Assembly: GCA_024233495.1 (NCBI GenBank) | Contig: JACKPM010000004.1 | Location: 175,620-239,619, forward strand | Direction: 5' to 3' | Length of the DNA: 64,000 nucleotides | From: Chlamydiales bacterium | Lineage (GTDB): Bacteria > Chlamydiota > Chlamydiia > Chlamydiales > JAAKFR01 | Part shown: piece by piece, positions 24,469 to 33,342 of the stretch | Numbering within the stretch: position 1 is the stretch's first letter | How the letters are laid out: each line of letters starts with the position of its first letter | Translations under genes and position numbers: made by a program | Notes under the pieces: generated by a model | Databases searched by the model: none | Seen by the model: the letters and a program-made list of their open reading frames with translations, nothing else | Told to the model about the DNA's origin: nothing

Positions 24469-25485
24469 TCAAAATAGGTTCTCTTTTGGTTTTTTTCCTA
24501 AGTGCGCATATGCAAGAGGAGTAGCTACACGCCCACGGGGCGTCCGCTGCAGAAAGCCTTGCGTGATCAAGAAAGGCTCGTACACCTCCTCAATCGTCTG
24601 ACTCTCCTCTCCTATGGCAACTGCAAGCGTGTTGACGCCCACAGGACCACCTACATAATGCTCGATAATAACGTTTAAAATTTTTTTGTCGACCTCATCA
24701 AGTCCTTTCTCATCAATCGCCAGCATTTGAAGAGCTGCTGAGGCAATTTTCTCATCCACAACTCTCACATTTTTTACCTGTGCATAGTCGCGCACCCACT
24801 TTAGTAAGTTATTGGCAATGCGTGGAGTACCACGTGAACGTCCCGCTACTTCAAGAGCAGCACACTCTTGCAGGTCCATCTGCAAAATCTTTCCTGAGCG
24901 CATCAAGATTTTTTGCAAAATAGGGGGAGTGTAGTAATCCAAGCGGCACGACAGCTCAAAGCGGGAGCGCATAGGCGCTGTGAGAAGTCCGCTACGCGTC
25001 GTTGCCCCCACAAGAGTAAAACGGTTGAGCTTCACCTGGCAAGAGCGTGCATTAGGACCGCTATCAATCATCAAATCAAGGGTGAAATCTTCCATCGCTG
25101 GATAAAGATACTCTTCCAACACGCGATTGAGGCGATGAATTTCATCAATGAAGAGGATGTCCCCCTCCTGCAAATTGGTCAAAATTCCTGCCAAATCAGC
25201 AGGCTTCTCAAGCATGGGGCCAGAAGTGATCACGATTGAGCGGTTCATGCTCTTTGCAATGATGTTGGCGAGCGTTGTTTTCCCCAGACCAGGAGGGCCA
25301 GAAAGAAGGCAGTGTCCCAGAGGCTCTCTACGCTGCTTTGCTGCTTCAATCATTACATGAAGGCGCTCTTTTACCTCTTCTTGCCCAAGGAAATCAAAGA
25401 GTGTTTGGGGGCGAAGCGGCACTTCAAAAGAGGGATCCTCTTTTCCAAAAGTGGACTCCACGAAATTTTCCTTGTGCTCTGCCAT
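24469..25485 (-). CDS. ruvB: Holliday junction branch migration helicase RuvB
   Basis: 338 residues, AAA+ motor. Walker A GPPGLGKTT, Walker B DEIHRLNRV, sensor GATTRSGLLTAPMRSRF, and the C-terminal winged helix EPFLITQGFLQRTPRGRVAT are all present. Normal length. Position between CT041-like and dcd matches CT040. Drives branch migration with RuvA. Confidence 0.97.
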   Translation of the reverse strand: MAEHKENFVESTFGKEDPSFEVPLRPQTLFDFLGQEEVKERLHVMIEAAKQRREPLGHCLLSGPPGLGKTTLANIIAKSMNRSIVITSGPMLEKPADLAGILTNLQEGDILFIDEIHRLNRVLEEYLYPAMEDFTLDLMIDSGPNARSCQVKLNRFTLVGATTRSGLLTAPMRSRFELSCRLDYYTPPILQKILMRSGKILQMDLQECAALEVAGRSRGTPRIANNLLKWVRDYAQVKNVRVVDEKIASAALQMLAIDEKGLDEVDKKILNVIIEHYVGGPVGVNTLAVAIGEESQTIEEVYEPFLITQGFLQRTPRGRVATPLAYAHLGKKPKENLF

Positions 25486-25532
25486 AGGAAATAGGATAAT
25501 CGAACTCTTGTATAAATAGCAATGGAGTGAAG

Positions 25533-26102
25533 ATGTCGATCAAAGAAGACGGGTGGATTGAACGCATGGCTCTCGAAGAGGGGATGATTGAACCGTTTGA
25601 AAAAGAGCAGGTGCGCACGAATGCTGCTGGTGAAAAGGGTGTCAGCTACGGGTTGTCAAGCTATGGCTATGATGTACGCATTGCAAATGAGTTCAAGGTC
25701 TTTACAAATGTCTACAACTCCATTGTAGACCCAAAAAACTTCACAGAAGATTCGTTTGTCGACATTGTTGCCGACTCGTGCATTATTCCCCCTAACTCAT
25801 TTGCACTTGCGCGCACAGTTGAATATTTCCGTATACCGCGCAATATTTTGACTATTTGCCTCGGCAAATCCACCTACGCTCGTTGCGGTATTATTGTAAA
25901 CGTCACCCCTTTTGAACCTGAGTGGGAAGGACATGTAACAATTGAGATTTCAAACACTACTCCACTCCCTGCAAAGGTGTACGCGAATGAGGGGATTGCA
26001 CAAGTGCTCTTCTTTGAAGCTGCACACGAGTGCATCACTTCCTACGCTGACAGAAAAGGAAAGTACCAAAAGCAGCGGGGTATTACTGTTCCAACGGTAT
26101 GA
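25533..26102 (+). CDS. dcd: dCTP deaminase
   Basis: 189 residues. Conserved LSSYGYDVRIANEF, the catalytic-loop region GKSTYARCGIIVNVTPFEPEWEGH (in parts), and GIAQVLFFEA are all present. Converts dCTP to dUTP for dTTP synthesis. Start at the ATG with GGAG five bases upstream, preferred over a GTG six bp earlier. Corresponds to CT039. Its stop overlaps the next ATG. Confidence 0.96.
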   Translation: MSIKEDGWIERMALEEGMIEPFEKEQVRTNAAGEKGVSYGLSSYGYDVRIANEFKVFTNVYNSIVDPKNFTEDSFVDIVADSCIIPPNSFALARTVEYFRIPRNILTICLGKSTYARCGIIVNVTPFEPEWEGHVTIEISNTTPLPAKVYANEGIAQVLFFEAAHECITSYADRKGKYQKQRGITVPTV

Positions 26103-26398
26103 CAAGCAGCCGCTCACGCCTTTTTGATTCTGTGATCGTCTCTTCATGGTGGGTGATTCTCTTTTTGCTCACCCTCTTCTTTATCTACGATCAAGCAATC
26201 AATAAACGGAACCGTGAGGAGCGCACTCTTATTCAGAAGAGAGAGACACTTCTTGTGCAAAAGCAAGAGGCTCTCGACCATCTCGAAGATTTGCAGCTGC
26301 GCAAAAGCAGCCAAGATGACCCAGCATGGATTGAGATAGTGCTCAAAGAGAAGCTCGGTCTTTGTGGAGAAAAGCAAACAAAGGTGCTCTTCCAATGA
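26099..26398 (+). CDS. FtsB/DivIC-like membrane-anchored coiled-coil protein
   Basis: 99 residues with a short cytoplasmic N-terminus, one membrane segment (WWVILFLLTLFFIYDQAI), a coiled coil (ERTLIQKRETLLVQKQEALD) and a C-terminal KEKLGLCGEKQTKVLF resembling the conserved end of DivIC/FtsB septum proteins. The order dcd-this gene corresponds to CT039-CT038. It would act with FtsL/FtsQ-type proteins at the division site. Family assignment rests on topology and the tail motif. ATGA overlaps on both sides indicate coupling. Confidence 0.65.
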   Translation: MTSSRSRLFDSVIVSSWWVILFLLTLFFIYDQAINKRNREERTLIQKRETLLVQKQEALDHLEDLQLRKSSQDDPAWIEIVLKEKLGLCGEKQTKVLFQ

Positions 26399-27597
26399 TG
26401 CCAATGATGCTCCTCTTTCTCGCCGCACTCGTTCTCTTGTCTGGCTTTTTTGCTTCCTCATTGATTGCGCTTTTTTCTCTAACTACAAGTGAAGTGCGTC
26501 TTGAGAAGTGTCCACGTATTCCCCGCCTCCTGGCCCGCCCTCGCGACCTTTTGGTCACTCTCCTCTTTTGCGATATTTGCGCGAACATTTTGATCCAAAA
26601 CACCACCGCTAGCCTCTTTGGTCCCCTCTCTTCATGGGTGATTAAGGTTGCTGTCCCGCTCGGCATCATTTTGATTTTTGGAGAGATCCTCCCCAAAACA
26701 ATTGCTATTGCGTTTAATGCTAAAATCGCGCGCATGGTGGCTCCTGTTGTAGAGTGGATCCAGCGCCTTCTTGGCCCAGTGCGCCGCTTTATCACCTTTA
26801 TTACAACCCACATCTCGAATACACTTTTTTTCTTTCTTAAAAAAGATCAACCGCTCTCAAGCAAAGAAATTCAATATGTTTTGCAGACCTCAGAGAAAAG
26901 CGGTCTCCTCAATCATGATGAAGCGCAACTTGTGCAAGGTTTCTTAAGCCTTAGTACTCACACGATCAAAGAGAAAATGCACCCCCGCTCTGAAATTATA
27001 GCCTTTAATCTAGATGATCCCATTGAAAAACTCGTTGAGCTATTTGTCGAGAAAAAATGCGCACGCATTCTTGTTTATAAAGGTGATCTGCAGAACCTTC
27101 TTGGAATTTGCGTTGCGCGTGAGCTCTTTTTGGACGGCAGCGATCTTACTGCGATTTTGCAAAAACCGTTCTATGTCCCTGAATCACTATCTGCAAGGAC
27201 CTTACTGCGTCAGTTTCATCAAACGGGTGAGGTGTTTGCTGTAGTCGTGGATGAGTATGGCTCAATTTCAGGTGTCATCACAAAAGAGGATTTGATGGAG
27301 ATAGTGGTGGGCGATATCGCTGATCCACGCGACGCAAAGCCACTCTATACGCAGTCAAGTAAAGATACCGTGATTTCAAGCGGGCGGTGGGAGCTCTCCC
27401 ATTTTGCTAAAGTGTTTGAGACAGAGCTCCCCTCTAAGAACAACATGGCGACTGTGGGGGGATGGCTTACAGAGCAATTAGGAGGCATCCCTAAAACAGG
27501 AACGCATTATCAGTGGAAGAATTTTCTTTTTCACGTTCTCTCCGCCAGCCCTAACAGAGTGCGCACACTCTATATTAAGAGGGTGAAACATGAATAA
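26395..27597 (+). CDS. CNNM/CorC-type membrane protein with CBS domains (1)
   Basis: 400 residues. Three membrane segments (MLLFLAALVLLSGFFASS, then about residues 65-115) form a DUF21/CNNM domain with the typical FGEILPKTIAIAFN. A paired CBS domain follows (about 190-310, AFNLDDPIEKLVELFVEKKC and VVVDEYGSISGVITKEDLMEIVVGDI), then a CorC_HlyC domain to the end. This family is tied to divalent-cation (Mg/Co) transport; older annotation calls it haemolysin. Start ATG overlaps the previous stop. Corresponds to the CT256/CT257 pair, here placed directly after the CT038-like gene. Confidence 0.88.
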   Translation: MMPMMLLFLAALVLLSGFFASSLIALFSLTTSEVRLEKCPRIPRLLARPRDLLVTLLFCDICANILIQNTTASLFGPLSSWVIKVAVPLGIILIFGEILPKTIAIAFNAKIARMVAPVVEWIQRLLGPVRRFITFITTHISNTLFFFLKKDQPLSSKEIQYVLQTSEKSGLLNHDEAQLVQGFLSLSTHTIKEKMHPRSEIIAFNLDDPIEKLVELFVEKKCARILVYKGDLQNLLGICVARELFLDGSDLTAILQKPFYVPESLSARTLLRQFHQTGEVFAVVVDEYGSISGVITKEDLMEIVVGDIADPRDAKPLYTQSSKDTVISSGRWELSHFAKVFETELPSKNNMATVGGWLTEQLGGIPKTGTHYQWKNFLFHVLSASPNRVRTLYIKRVKHE

Positions 27598-28804
27598 TAC
27601 GCTGATGTGGCTTCTTATTACCCTCGGATGCATTTTTATGCAGGCATGCTATTCCATGATGGAGATGGCCGCTGTTTCAATGAACCGTGTGCGCCTAGCC
27701 TATTTAGCAAGTCAAGGAGTCAAGCGCGCGCTTTGGCTTCAATACCTGCTTCAAAAGCCTTCGCGCCTTTTTGGAACAATCATGCTCGCTGTAAATATTG
27801 CCCTTCAGGTGGGTTCACAGAGTTCTCGTGAATTCTATAATTCGCTCAACTTTGACCCTGATATTGCGCCCTTTACCCAAATCTTTCTAGTTGTGATTTT
27901 TGCTGAGCTCGCTCCCCTCTTTGCTGCACGCCGCTCAAGCGAGCATGTAATCATGCTTGGCGTTCCCTTCATCTATTTCACCTACCGCCTTTTCACACCT
28001 GCTATTTACTGCATCGGCGTGCTCACCCGTTTTGTCTATCGTCTTCTTGGAAAACAAGACGAGGGCTTTGATGTCTTCTTGTCACGCGATGAGTTGCAAA
28101 AAGTTTTAGAAACACGTGAGGAAGAGGGCGATGAATTCAATCTTGTAATGAGCAACATTTTTTCTCTGAGAAAGAAGACAGCGCACCAAGCGATGCAGCT
28201 GCTACGCAACACTAACCTCATTGCAGCAAACAGCACGGTTGCTGACCTGAAAAAGAATGTGAAGCTAGAGTCATGCATCCCTCTTTTTGAGAAAAGAAAG
28301 TCGAATATTGTGGGCATCGTTTATCCTCGTGACTTTCTCCACTGCAACGATGATATTCTGATTCGGAGTCGTGCCAAGACTCCTTGGTTTATCACAACCA
28401 CAACAAAGCTCATGCCGATTTTGCATCAGTTCAGGCGTAATAAAGAAAGTGTCGCAATTGTTGTGGATAAGGCAGGCTCAGCCGTAGGCATCCTCACGCT
28501 CGATGCAATCTTGGCTGAAATTGTTGGTGAAATGAAGCCGCTACGGAAAAAACGGCGTTCAACCAAACCGCCGCTCATTGAACGTACATTCCAAGGTAAC
28601 AAGCGCATTCGTGAATTCAATAAGGAATACCAGGCACAACTGCCCTTACATGGCGTAGAGACGTTAGCACAGCTCGTTATGACCAGACTTGACCACCCAC
28701 CAGAGCCGGGTGATAGTATCATTGTGGATCAGTTTGAGCTTACAGCAGAAGAAACCAACTTACTCGGAGTGAAATCAGTAGGCGTCAAAAGCTTAGAAAG
28801 CTGA
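27590..28804 (+). CDS. CNNM/CorC-type membrane protein with CBS domains (2)
   Basis: 404 residues, paralogue of the preceding gene with the same layout: DUF21 membrane domain (SMMEMAAVSMNRVRLAYLASQ, IFLVVIFAELAPLFAARRSSE), a CBS pair (about 200-310, SVAIVVDKAGSAVGILTLDA) and a CorC-like C-terminus. The EMAAVSMNRVRLAYLA segment is diagnostic. It overlaps the previous gene by 8 bp; the two may form a heteromer. Its 3' end overlaps the convergent nifS gene by 76 bp. Confidence 0.87.
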   Translation: MNNTLMWLLITLGCIFMQACYSMMEMAAVSMNRVRLAYLASQGVKRALWLQYLLQKPSRLFGTIMLAVNIALQVGSQSSREFYNSLNFDPDIAPFTQIFLVVIFAELAPLFAARRSSEHVIMLGVPFIYFTYRLFTPAIYCIGVLTRFVYRLLGKQDEGFDVFLSRDELQKVLETREEEGDEFNLVMSNIFSLRKKTAHQAMQLLRNTNLIAANSTVADLKKNVKLESCIPLFEKRKSNIVGIVYPRDFLHCNDDILIRSRAKTPWFITTTTKLMPILHQFRRNKESVAIVVDKAGSAVGILTLDAILAEIVGEMKPLRKKRRSTKPPLIERTFQGNKRIREFNKEYQAQLPLHGVETLAQLVMTRLDHPPEPGDSIIVDQFELTAEETNLLGVKSVGVKSLES

Positions 28805-29787
28805 TTCAAGCAAGCGTCTAACTCCTCTTTTGTAGTCATCCTTGAGAGGGAAAAGCGAAGCGAAGAGCGGATCAAATCAACCGGTACTCCCATATTTCGT
28901 AAGACGTGCGAGAGCTGCAAGCTTCCCGAGGAACACGCCGCACCAAATGAAACTGCAACACCTGCAAGATCGAGCTGCATCAGGAGCATCTCAGCATCTT
29001 CCCCCACAAAGGCGACACTCGATGTGTTACAGACACGAGGCAGCCCTTTCCCGTGAATCACAACATCAAAGCATGCCTCTAGCTCAGATTCAAAGTAGTC
29101 GCGTAGCTCTCTAATATGAGAGTAATCGATACACTCCACCGCTTTGGCGAACCCAACAATTCCGGCAACATTTTCAGTTCCCCCACGTAAACCTCTTTGT
29201 TGTGCGCCATAAACAAGCGGCTTGAGCGGAAACTTCGCATCATAGATGAGACACCCCACACCTTTAGGACCGTGTATTTTGTGCGCACTAAAAGCAACAG
29301 CACAGATACCCTCTGGCATCTTCCACTCCTCTTTCCCCAAAAAGGCAACACCGTCGACCAAAAGAGGAATGCCGAAACGTGCTGCCGCTTCAATGTCGTT
29401 TTTTACACCTGTTTCGTTATTCGCAGCAGAGAGTACAATGAGCTTAGTATCCACTGGCAGCTTTTCTTGCGAGAGATTCTCAAGAAAAGTGACCTCCTTG
29501 TTTTTGCACGCCTCAAGTACTGCTGCGTGCTCCAACGAGGTTGTCACAATGCGCCCCTCACAACTTTGGATCGCCATAGCAATGGCCTCACTTCCACCCG
29601 ACGTGAAAACAATCTCTCGTCCTGGAGCAAGTCGATTTAGTAGTACGTGCTTTGCTTCAATAAGCGCGCGCCTTGCTTTTTGCCCAAAGCGGTGTGGACT
29701 TGAGGGATTGCCAAATGGCGCAGAACGCATTGCCTCTTCAACCCGTGGGTCAAGAAGGGTCGTTGCATTGTTGTCTAAGTAAATCAT
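28729..29787 (-). CDS. NifS/IscS-like cysteine desulfurase
   Basis: 352-residue PLP enzyme. MIYLDNNATTLLDPRV at the N-terminus, TSGGSEAIAMAI, the PLP lysine in AFSAHKIHGPKGVG, QQRGLRGGTENVAGIVG and the catalytic-cysteine loop SFGAACSSGS are all intact. Supplies sulfur for Fe-S clusters and thio-modification. Length is slightly under typical IscS (about 400). Overlaps the PP2C gene by 4 bp; the pair corresponds to CT258-CT259. Confidence 0.92.
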   Translation of the reverse strand: MIYLDNNATTLLDPRVEEAMRSAPFGNPSSPHRFGQKARRALIEAKHVLLNRLAPGREIVFTSGGSEAIAMAIQSCEGRIVTTSLEHAAVLEACKNKEVTFLENLSQEKLPVDTKLIVLSAANNETGVKNDIEAAARFGIPLLVDGVAFLGKEEWKMPEGICAVAFSAHKIHGPKGVGCLIYDAKFPLKPLVYGAQQRGLRGGTENVAGIVGFAKAVECIDYSHIRELRDYFESELEACFDVVIHGKGLPRVCNTSSVAFVGEDAEMLLMQLDLAGVAVSFGAACSSGSLQLSHVLRNMGVPVDLIRSSLRFSLSRMTTKEELDACLNQLSKLLTPTDFTPSKLVSSAVSSN

Positions 29788-30476
29788 CCCCCCACCTCAA
29801 GAATGACCAACGTAATATTATCGCTTCCCCCCTTAGCCTTTGCCATCTCGATTAACTCTGCGCACTTTACTTCCATTTCCCCCTCTTCAGCAAGTAGAGA
29901 AGCAAGTTTATCATCAGAGATATAGTTTGCTAAACCATCTGTGCAAAGGAAATAACAGTCGTGCGGCTCAACCTCAAAATTTTGAATCTGCGGCTTTACC
30001 TGTGGCTGTGTGCCTACAGCACGCGTGAGCACATGCTTCATCATCGCTGACTCTGCAGACTTCACCTTATTGTATACAGTATGGTCTTCTGTGAGCTGTG
30101 TCAATTGCCGCCTGCGAAGTCGATAGGCGCGACTATCCCCTACATGCGCCACTATAACCTCTCTATCCTTAAAGACAAGTGCCGTCAGAGTAGTTCCCAT
30201 CCCCTTCCATGCGGGATTGCTATTCCCCGCCTCATTTATGGTGCGATTTACCTCAGCCATCACCTCAGCACAATCTAAGTCCTCTAGCGCCACTTCAAAG
30301 AAGCGGTTTACAGCCATTTCAGCTGCCACCTCCCCAGCTCTATGCCCTCCCATCCCATCGGCAATTAAATATATCCCCTCTTCAGGATGGGCACTCCACA
30401 CATCTTGATTTTGCTTCCGTACAAGGCCAATATCACTCGCACCAAAAGACTCAATTGGATAAAAAGTTTTAACCAT
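29784..30476 (-). CDS. PP2C-family Ser/Thr protein phosphatase
   Basis: 230 residues. PP2C motifs are visible: SFGASDIGLVRKQNQDVWSA, YLIADGMGGHRAGEVAAEMA, VAHVGDSRAYRLRRRQLTQLTEDHT, the DGLANYISDDKL metal aspartates and KGGSDNITLVIL. It opposes eukaryotic-type Ser/Thr kinases, which chlamydiae carry. The frame is open another 150 bp upstream into repeat R1, but the true start is the ATG at 30476, where family similarity begins. Corresponds to CT259. Confidence 0.92.
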   Translation of the reverse strand: MVKTFYPIESFGASDIGLVRKQNQDVWSAHPEEGIYLIADGMGGHRAGEVAAEMAVNRFFEVALEDLDCAEVMAEVNRTINEAGNSNPAWKGMGTTLTALVFKDREVIVAHVGDSRAYRLRRRQLTQLTEDHTVYNKVKSAESAMMKHVLTRAVGTQPQVKPQIQNFEVEPHDCYFLCTDGLANYISDDKLASLLAEEGEMEVKCAELIEMAKAKGGSDNITLVILEVGG

Positions 30477-30569
30477 GGACACTAGTATATAGGAATGATT
30501 AGGGCGTGTCACCAAATGATTTTTCTGCGAGGTTGACCCTCGTATCCCTAACCCATTCGAAAGAATTCT

Positions 30570-30757
30570 AGATGGTGTCGTCAAATTTTCTCCTTGTGAG
30601 GCGAGAGATTTTCTAGGCAAAATGCGCAATCGAGTGAGCAGTAGCTAAAGCGCCACCCTGGTTTGGCTTTACCAACCCCCCATCGGCGGTTGTGGCGACG
30701 GCTATTTGTCCAAAAAACCCCCGGCCTAAAACTTTAAAAAATTCCACGACACCATCT
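30570..30757. repeat. R1 palindromic element, diverged copy (188 bp)
   Basis: The left arm AGATGGTGTCGTCAAATTTT through GAGGCGAGAGATTTTCTAGG and AAAATGCGCAATCGA matches the copy at 17593. The right arm has diverged (ends TTCCACGACACCATCT) and the centre carries unrelated sequence. Flanked on both sides by TCTAGA-type bases. It lies about 95 bp upstream of the PP2C start. The rest of the 30758-31165 stretch, upstream of ompA, shows no convincing gene or promoter. Confidence 0.75.
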
Positions 30758-31165
30758 AGATAGTATGAACAAACTCTTTTCTTAGGTTGGAAGAAAATTT
30801 GCTCATAGTACTTAACTAGAATAATCTCTATTATCTTTCATTTTTCTACTTTTTTTTCACCCGCAAATGACTCGCTTTTTGCGTTTTATGAAATAATCTT
30901 TCTCTAGAGAATAAAAATTGTGTTGTGAGTATTTGCTGTAAACAAATGTTTCTGCTATGTTGCTGATCAATAGGCTTGGTGCTCCCATATGCACAGCGGC
31001 AAAAAGCGCTTGAAAATGCTTTCTGAGTAGCTGTTTGGGCGTTCGCAAAGTATCTCGGGTGAAGTTGTGAAGACTTGACGTTAAGACATACGAAGCGCGC
31101 AGTGAGTGGACACTAGGAACGATTATATAGACCTACGAAAAACCAGAAACTTGTTTGAGGTGAGT

Positions 31166-32110
31166 ATGAAAAAACTCTTCATGACAATGTTAGCGGTTCT
31201 CTCATGCGGCGCCACGTATGCGCTGCCTGTGGGCAACCCTAGCGAAGCGAGCTTGTTATGCGACGGCATCTTTTGGGAGGGGCACTGTGGAGACATGTGT
31301 GATCCTTGCCTAACTTGGTGCGATGCATTCAGCTTAAGAGTCGGCTTTTGGGGCGACTACCAGTTCAACCGTTACATGGAAACAAACACCGGTTGTTCTG
31401 CTAAGCGTGACGTAGATGTTACACGTATAACCACTAATGCTGGTTACATTGCAGGTAACTTCTGGGATCGCTTTGATATCTTCGGTACTTTGGGAACTAC
31501 CCAAATCGATATGTGGGGTGATGCAGGCATTTGGTCAGCAATTACTCCAGGAACACCAGCAAACACCGTTGTGCAAACTGGTGCTGCTGATTTCCACATG
31601 TGGACCACAACTGACTTCTCTTGGAGTATCGGTGTACGTGGAACAATTTGGGAGTGTGGATGCACAAGCATCGGTGCTGAATTCCAGTACCTACAATCAC
31701 GTCCTGACTTGAAGTTCTTCGACCTACTACAGGGTGGAGACCTAGTAACCGGCAACGCTTCTGCGCCTTCGTTCAGAACGCGTCAAGCGTTTGGGAACTG
31801 CTTCCGCGTGAAGTACTACGACTGGCAAATTGGTCTCGGTATTTCTCATAGAATCAACATGCTTGTTCCATACGCAGCGATTCGTTGGAACAGCGCGAAG
31901 ATATTCATGGGTGATGCGAGACTCTTGCAGTCAACTGCAGGTGGCATGAGCATTCCTGTTCAGCTAAAGCTTGAAGACCTAAACTCAATCAAGGCTTGGG
32001 GATATGCAGTTGGTGTATCTCTAGTAGATTGCGAGAAAATGTCTTTGACTGCTGAAGGCGGCTTCGCTTCATCGCTTGAATTTGCGGTGAATGGCCAAAT
32101 CCGCTTCTAA
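31166..32110 (+). CDS. ompA: Major outer membrane protein (MOMP/OmpA family)
   Basis: 314 residues. A signal peptide (MKKLFMTMLAVLSCGATYA) is followed by the classic chlamydial mature N-terminus LPVGNPSEASLLCDGIFWEG, then CDPCLTWCDAFSLRVGFWGDY. Many cysteines for disulfide cross-linking and a C-terminal LEFAVNGQIRF ending in Phe, as in outer-membrane barrels. About 80 residues shorter than Chlamydia MOMP, mostly through shorter surface-loop regions. It acts as a porin and main structural protein of the outer membrane. Start fixed by GAGGTG before ATG; an in-frame ATG 60 bp upstream is rejected because it would precede the signal peptide. A strong terminator follows. Confidence 0.95.
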   Translation: MKKLFMTMLAVLSCGATYALPVGNPSEASLLCDGIFWEGHCGDMCDPCLTWCDAFSLRVGFWGDYQFNRYMETNTGCSAKRDVDVTRITTNAGYIAGNFWDRFDIFGTLGTTQIDMWGDAGIWSAITPGTPANTVVQTGAADFHMWTTTDFSWSIGVRGTIWECGCTSIGAEFQYLQSRPDLKFFDLLQGGDLVTGNASAPSFRTRQAFGNCFRVKYYDWQIGLGISHRINMLVPYAAIRWNSAKIFMGDARLLQSTAGGMSIPVQLKLEDLNSIKAWGYAVGVSLVDCEKMSLTAEGGFASSLEFAVNGQIRF

Positions 32111-32137
32111 GCTGATTTAGCTAAAAACTCTTTATAG

Positions 32138-32172
32138 CAGGCTAGGTTTTCAAACCTAGCCTGTTTTTTTTT
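32138..32172 (+). terminator. Rho-independent terminator after ompA
   Basis: A perfect 12-bp stem, CAGGCTAGGTTT / AAACCTAGCCTG with a two-base loop, is followed by nine T residues. It sits 27 bp after the ompA stop. Confidence 0.95.
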
Positions 32173-32185
32173 ACCCCTTGTTCCA

Positions 32186-32253
<68 letters not shown>

Positions 32254-32260
32254 AATAGAC

Positions 32261-32322
32261 TATGTTCCAAAGTCCGAGAGGAAGTGTAGTTGAATAGCCC
32301 TTTCATTCAATCACGGCAAAGG
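32261..32322. repeat. R3 element fragment
   Basis: The stretch TATGTTCCAAAGTCCGAGAG through GTTGAATAGCCCTTTCATTC matches the 121-bp R3 elements at 43969 and 46999 but lacks the second half and the outermost bases of the left end, which run into the poly-G tract. Confidence 0.7.
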
Positions 32323-32368
32323 CGCGATGCCTTTCAGGGGAGGCAGAGCAGCTGCGCCTGCTCGACTC

Positions 32369-32483
32369 TATAGTCAAAAACGCAAAGTTCGACTTAGACC
32401 ATTTATGGTCTATGAGAACGAGCACGATCTTTGGTGAAGTCAAATGGTATGAATTTGTAAAATTTTCAACCGATTTGACTATA
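32369..32483. repeat. R2 element, internally deleted copy (115 bp)
   Basis: The right arm (ATGAATTTGTAAAATTTTCA through GATTTGACTATA) is complete and the core matches the 3064 copy in inverted orientation. The left arm is reduced to TATAGTCAAA. It is the third repeat fragment in the 32111-32559 gap; no gene is visible there. Confidence 0.75.
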
Positions 32484-32559
32484 TAGGAGGCAGCTCTTCT
32501 TAACTTCAAATGCTGTCAAGATTGTTCTCAGTTGCAGTAAAAAAGTATTAGAGGCTCAG

Positions 32560-33342
32560 CTACTTTACTAGAATAACGATAGCACTCACCAAATTAAAGG
32601 TGGTGTGCAGAGCTATCGGAGCGAAAAGAGAGCGCTCTCTCTCATAGATAAATCCAAGGAAAAGCGAGAGTACAAAAAGCGAAGTCAAGATCTCTATGTT
32701 GTTCTGATTTGGTGCGTAGTGCACAGCAGAAAAAATAAGCGCCGTCACAATAATCGTCCCTCCCCTCCCAAAGAACTTCCTTAGCCAAGACTGCAAAAAC
32801 CCTCTAAAGAGTGTCTCCTCAAGAAAAGGCACGATAAGCACAACACAAACAAGCGCTGCTATGAGCAAAACGGGATGCCCCATTGTTCCCTTCAGGAACT
32901 TCACAGCGACCTGCTCTCCCTCTTCAGGGGGAATCCACCATTTGACCAGTCCATTGACAAGAAGAACATATGGGTAGGCAATAAACCATGTCACAACTCC
33001 CATACCACACCCTTTCCAAAATCGGTGCCAGGTCGCATCATGACCACCCCAAAATACGGCGTAGAATGCCTCTCTTCTGATGATAAAAAGATAGACACCC
33101 AAAGCACAGAAGAGAAGTAAAAGGAAGATCAAATTGTGCCAGGAACTCTTCCCCATCCACCAGATAAGCGGAACATAGAGAAAGGTGACCACAACATAGA
33201 GCAAGAAAGCACCAGCTGTTTGCCGAAAGCGAATTTGGTAGCTCGGAGTGATGGGCGGGAGCGTAAAATAGTTACGCCTTGCTGCAAATGCGGTAATCGC
33301 AGCTGCAAGCAAGGCGAGAAGTAGAAAGGGAAAACCGCTCAT
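32560..33342 (-). CDS. CPBP-family intramembrane metalloprotease
   Basis: 260 residues, about eight hydrophobic segments. The CPBP (Abi/CAAX protease) motifs are present: VPFLEETLFRGFLQSWLRK (Glu-Glu-x3-Arg), FSAVHYAPNQ with the metal-binding His, and a third motif ALHTTFNLVSA. Members cleave prenylated or membrane proteins; substrate unknown here. Its start overlaps the end of the next lipoprotein gene by 4 bp, so they share a transcript. Confidence 0.88.
   Translation of the reverse strand: MSGFPFLLLALLAAAITAFAARRNYFTLPPITPSYQIRFRQTAGAFLLYVVVTFLYVPLIWWMGKSSWHNLIFLLLLFCALGVYLFIIRREAFYAVFWGGHDATWHRFWKGCGMGVVTWFIAYPYVLLVNGLVKWWIPPEEGEQVAVKFLKGTMGHPVLLIAALVCVVLIVPFLEETLFRGFLQSWLRKFFGRGGTIIVTALIFSAVHYAPNQNNIEILTSLFVLSLFLGFIYERERSLFAPIALHTTFNLVSAIVILVK

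Noticed and set aside
30857..31048. Small minus-strand frame upstream of ompA
   Set aside because: No ribosome site, no similarity; probably part of the ompA upstream region.
31070..31140. TTGACG and TATATA boxes upstream of ompA as its promoter
   Set aside because: They are about 45 bp apart and no good partner for either is seen at 16-18 bp.
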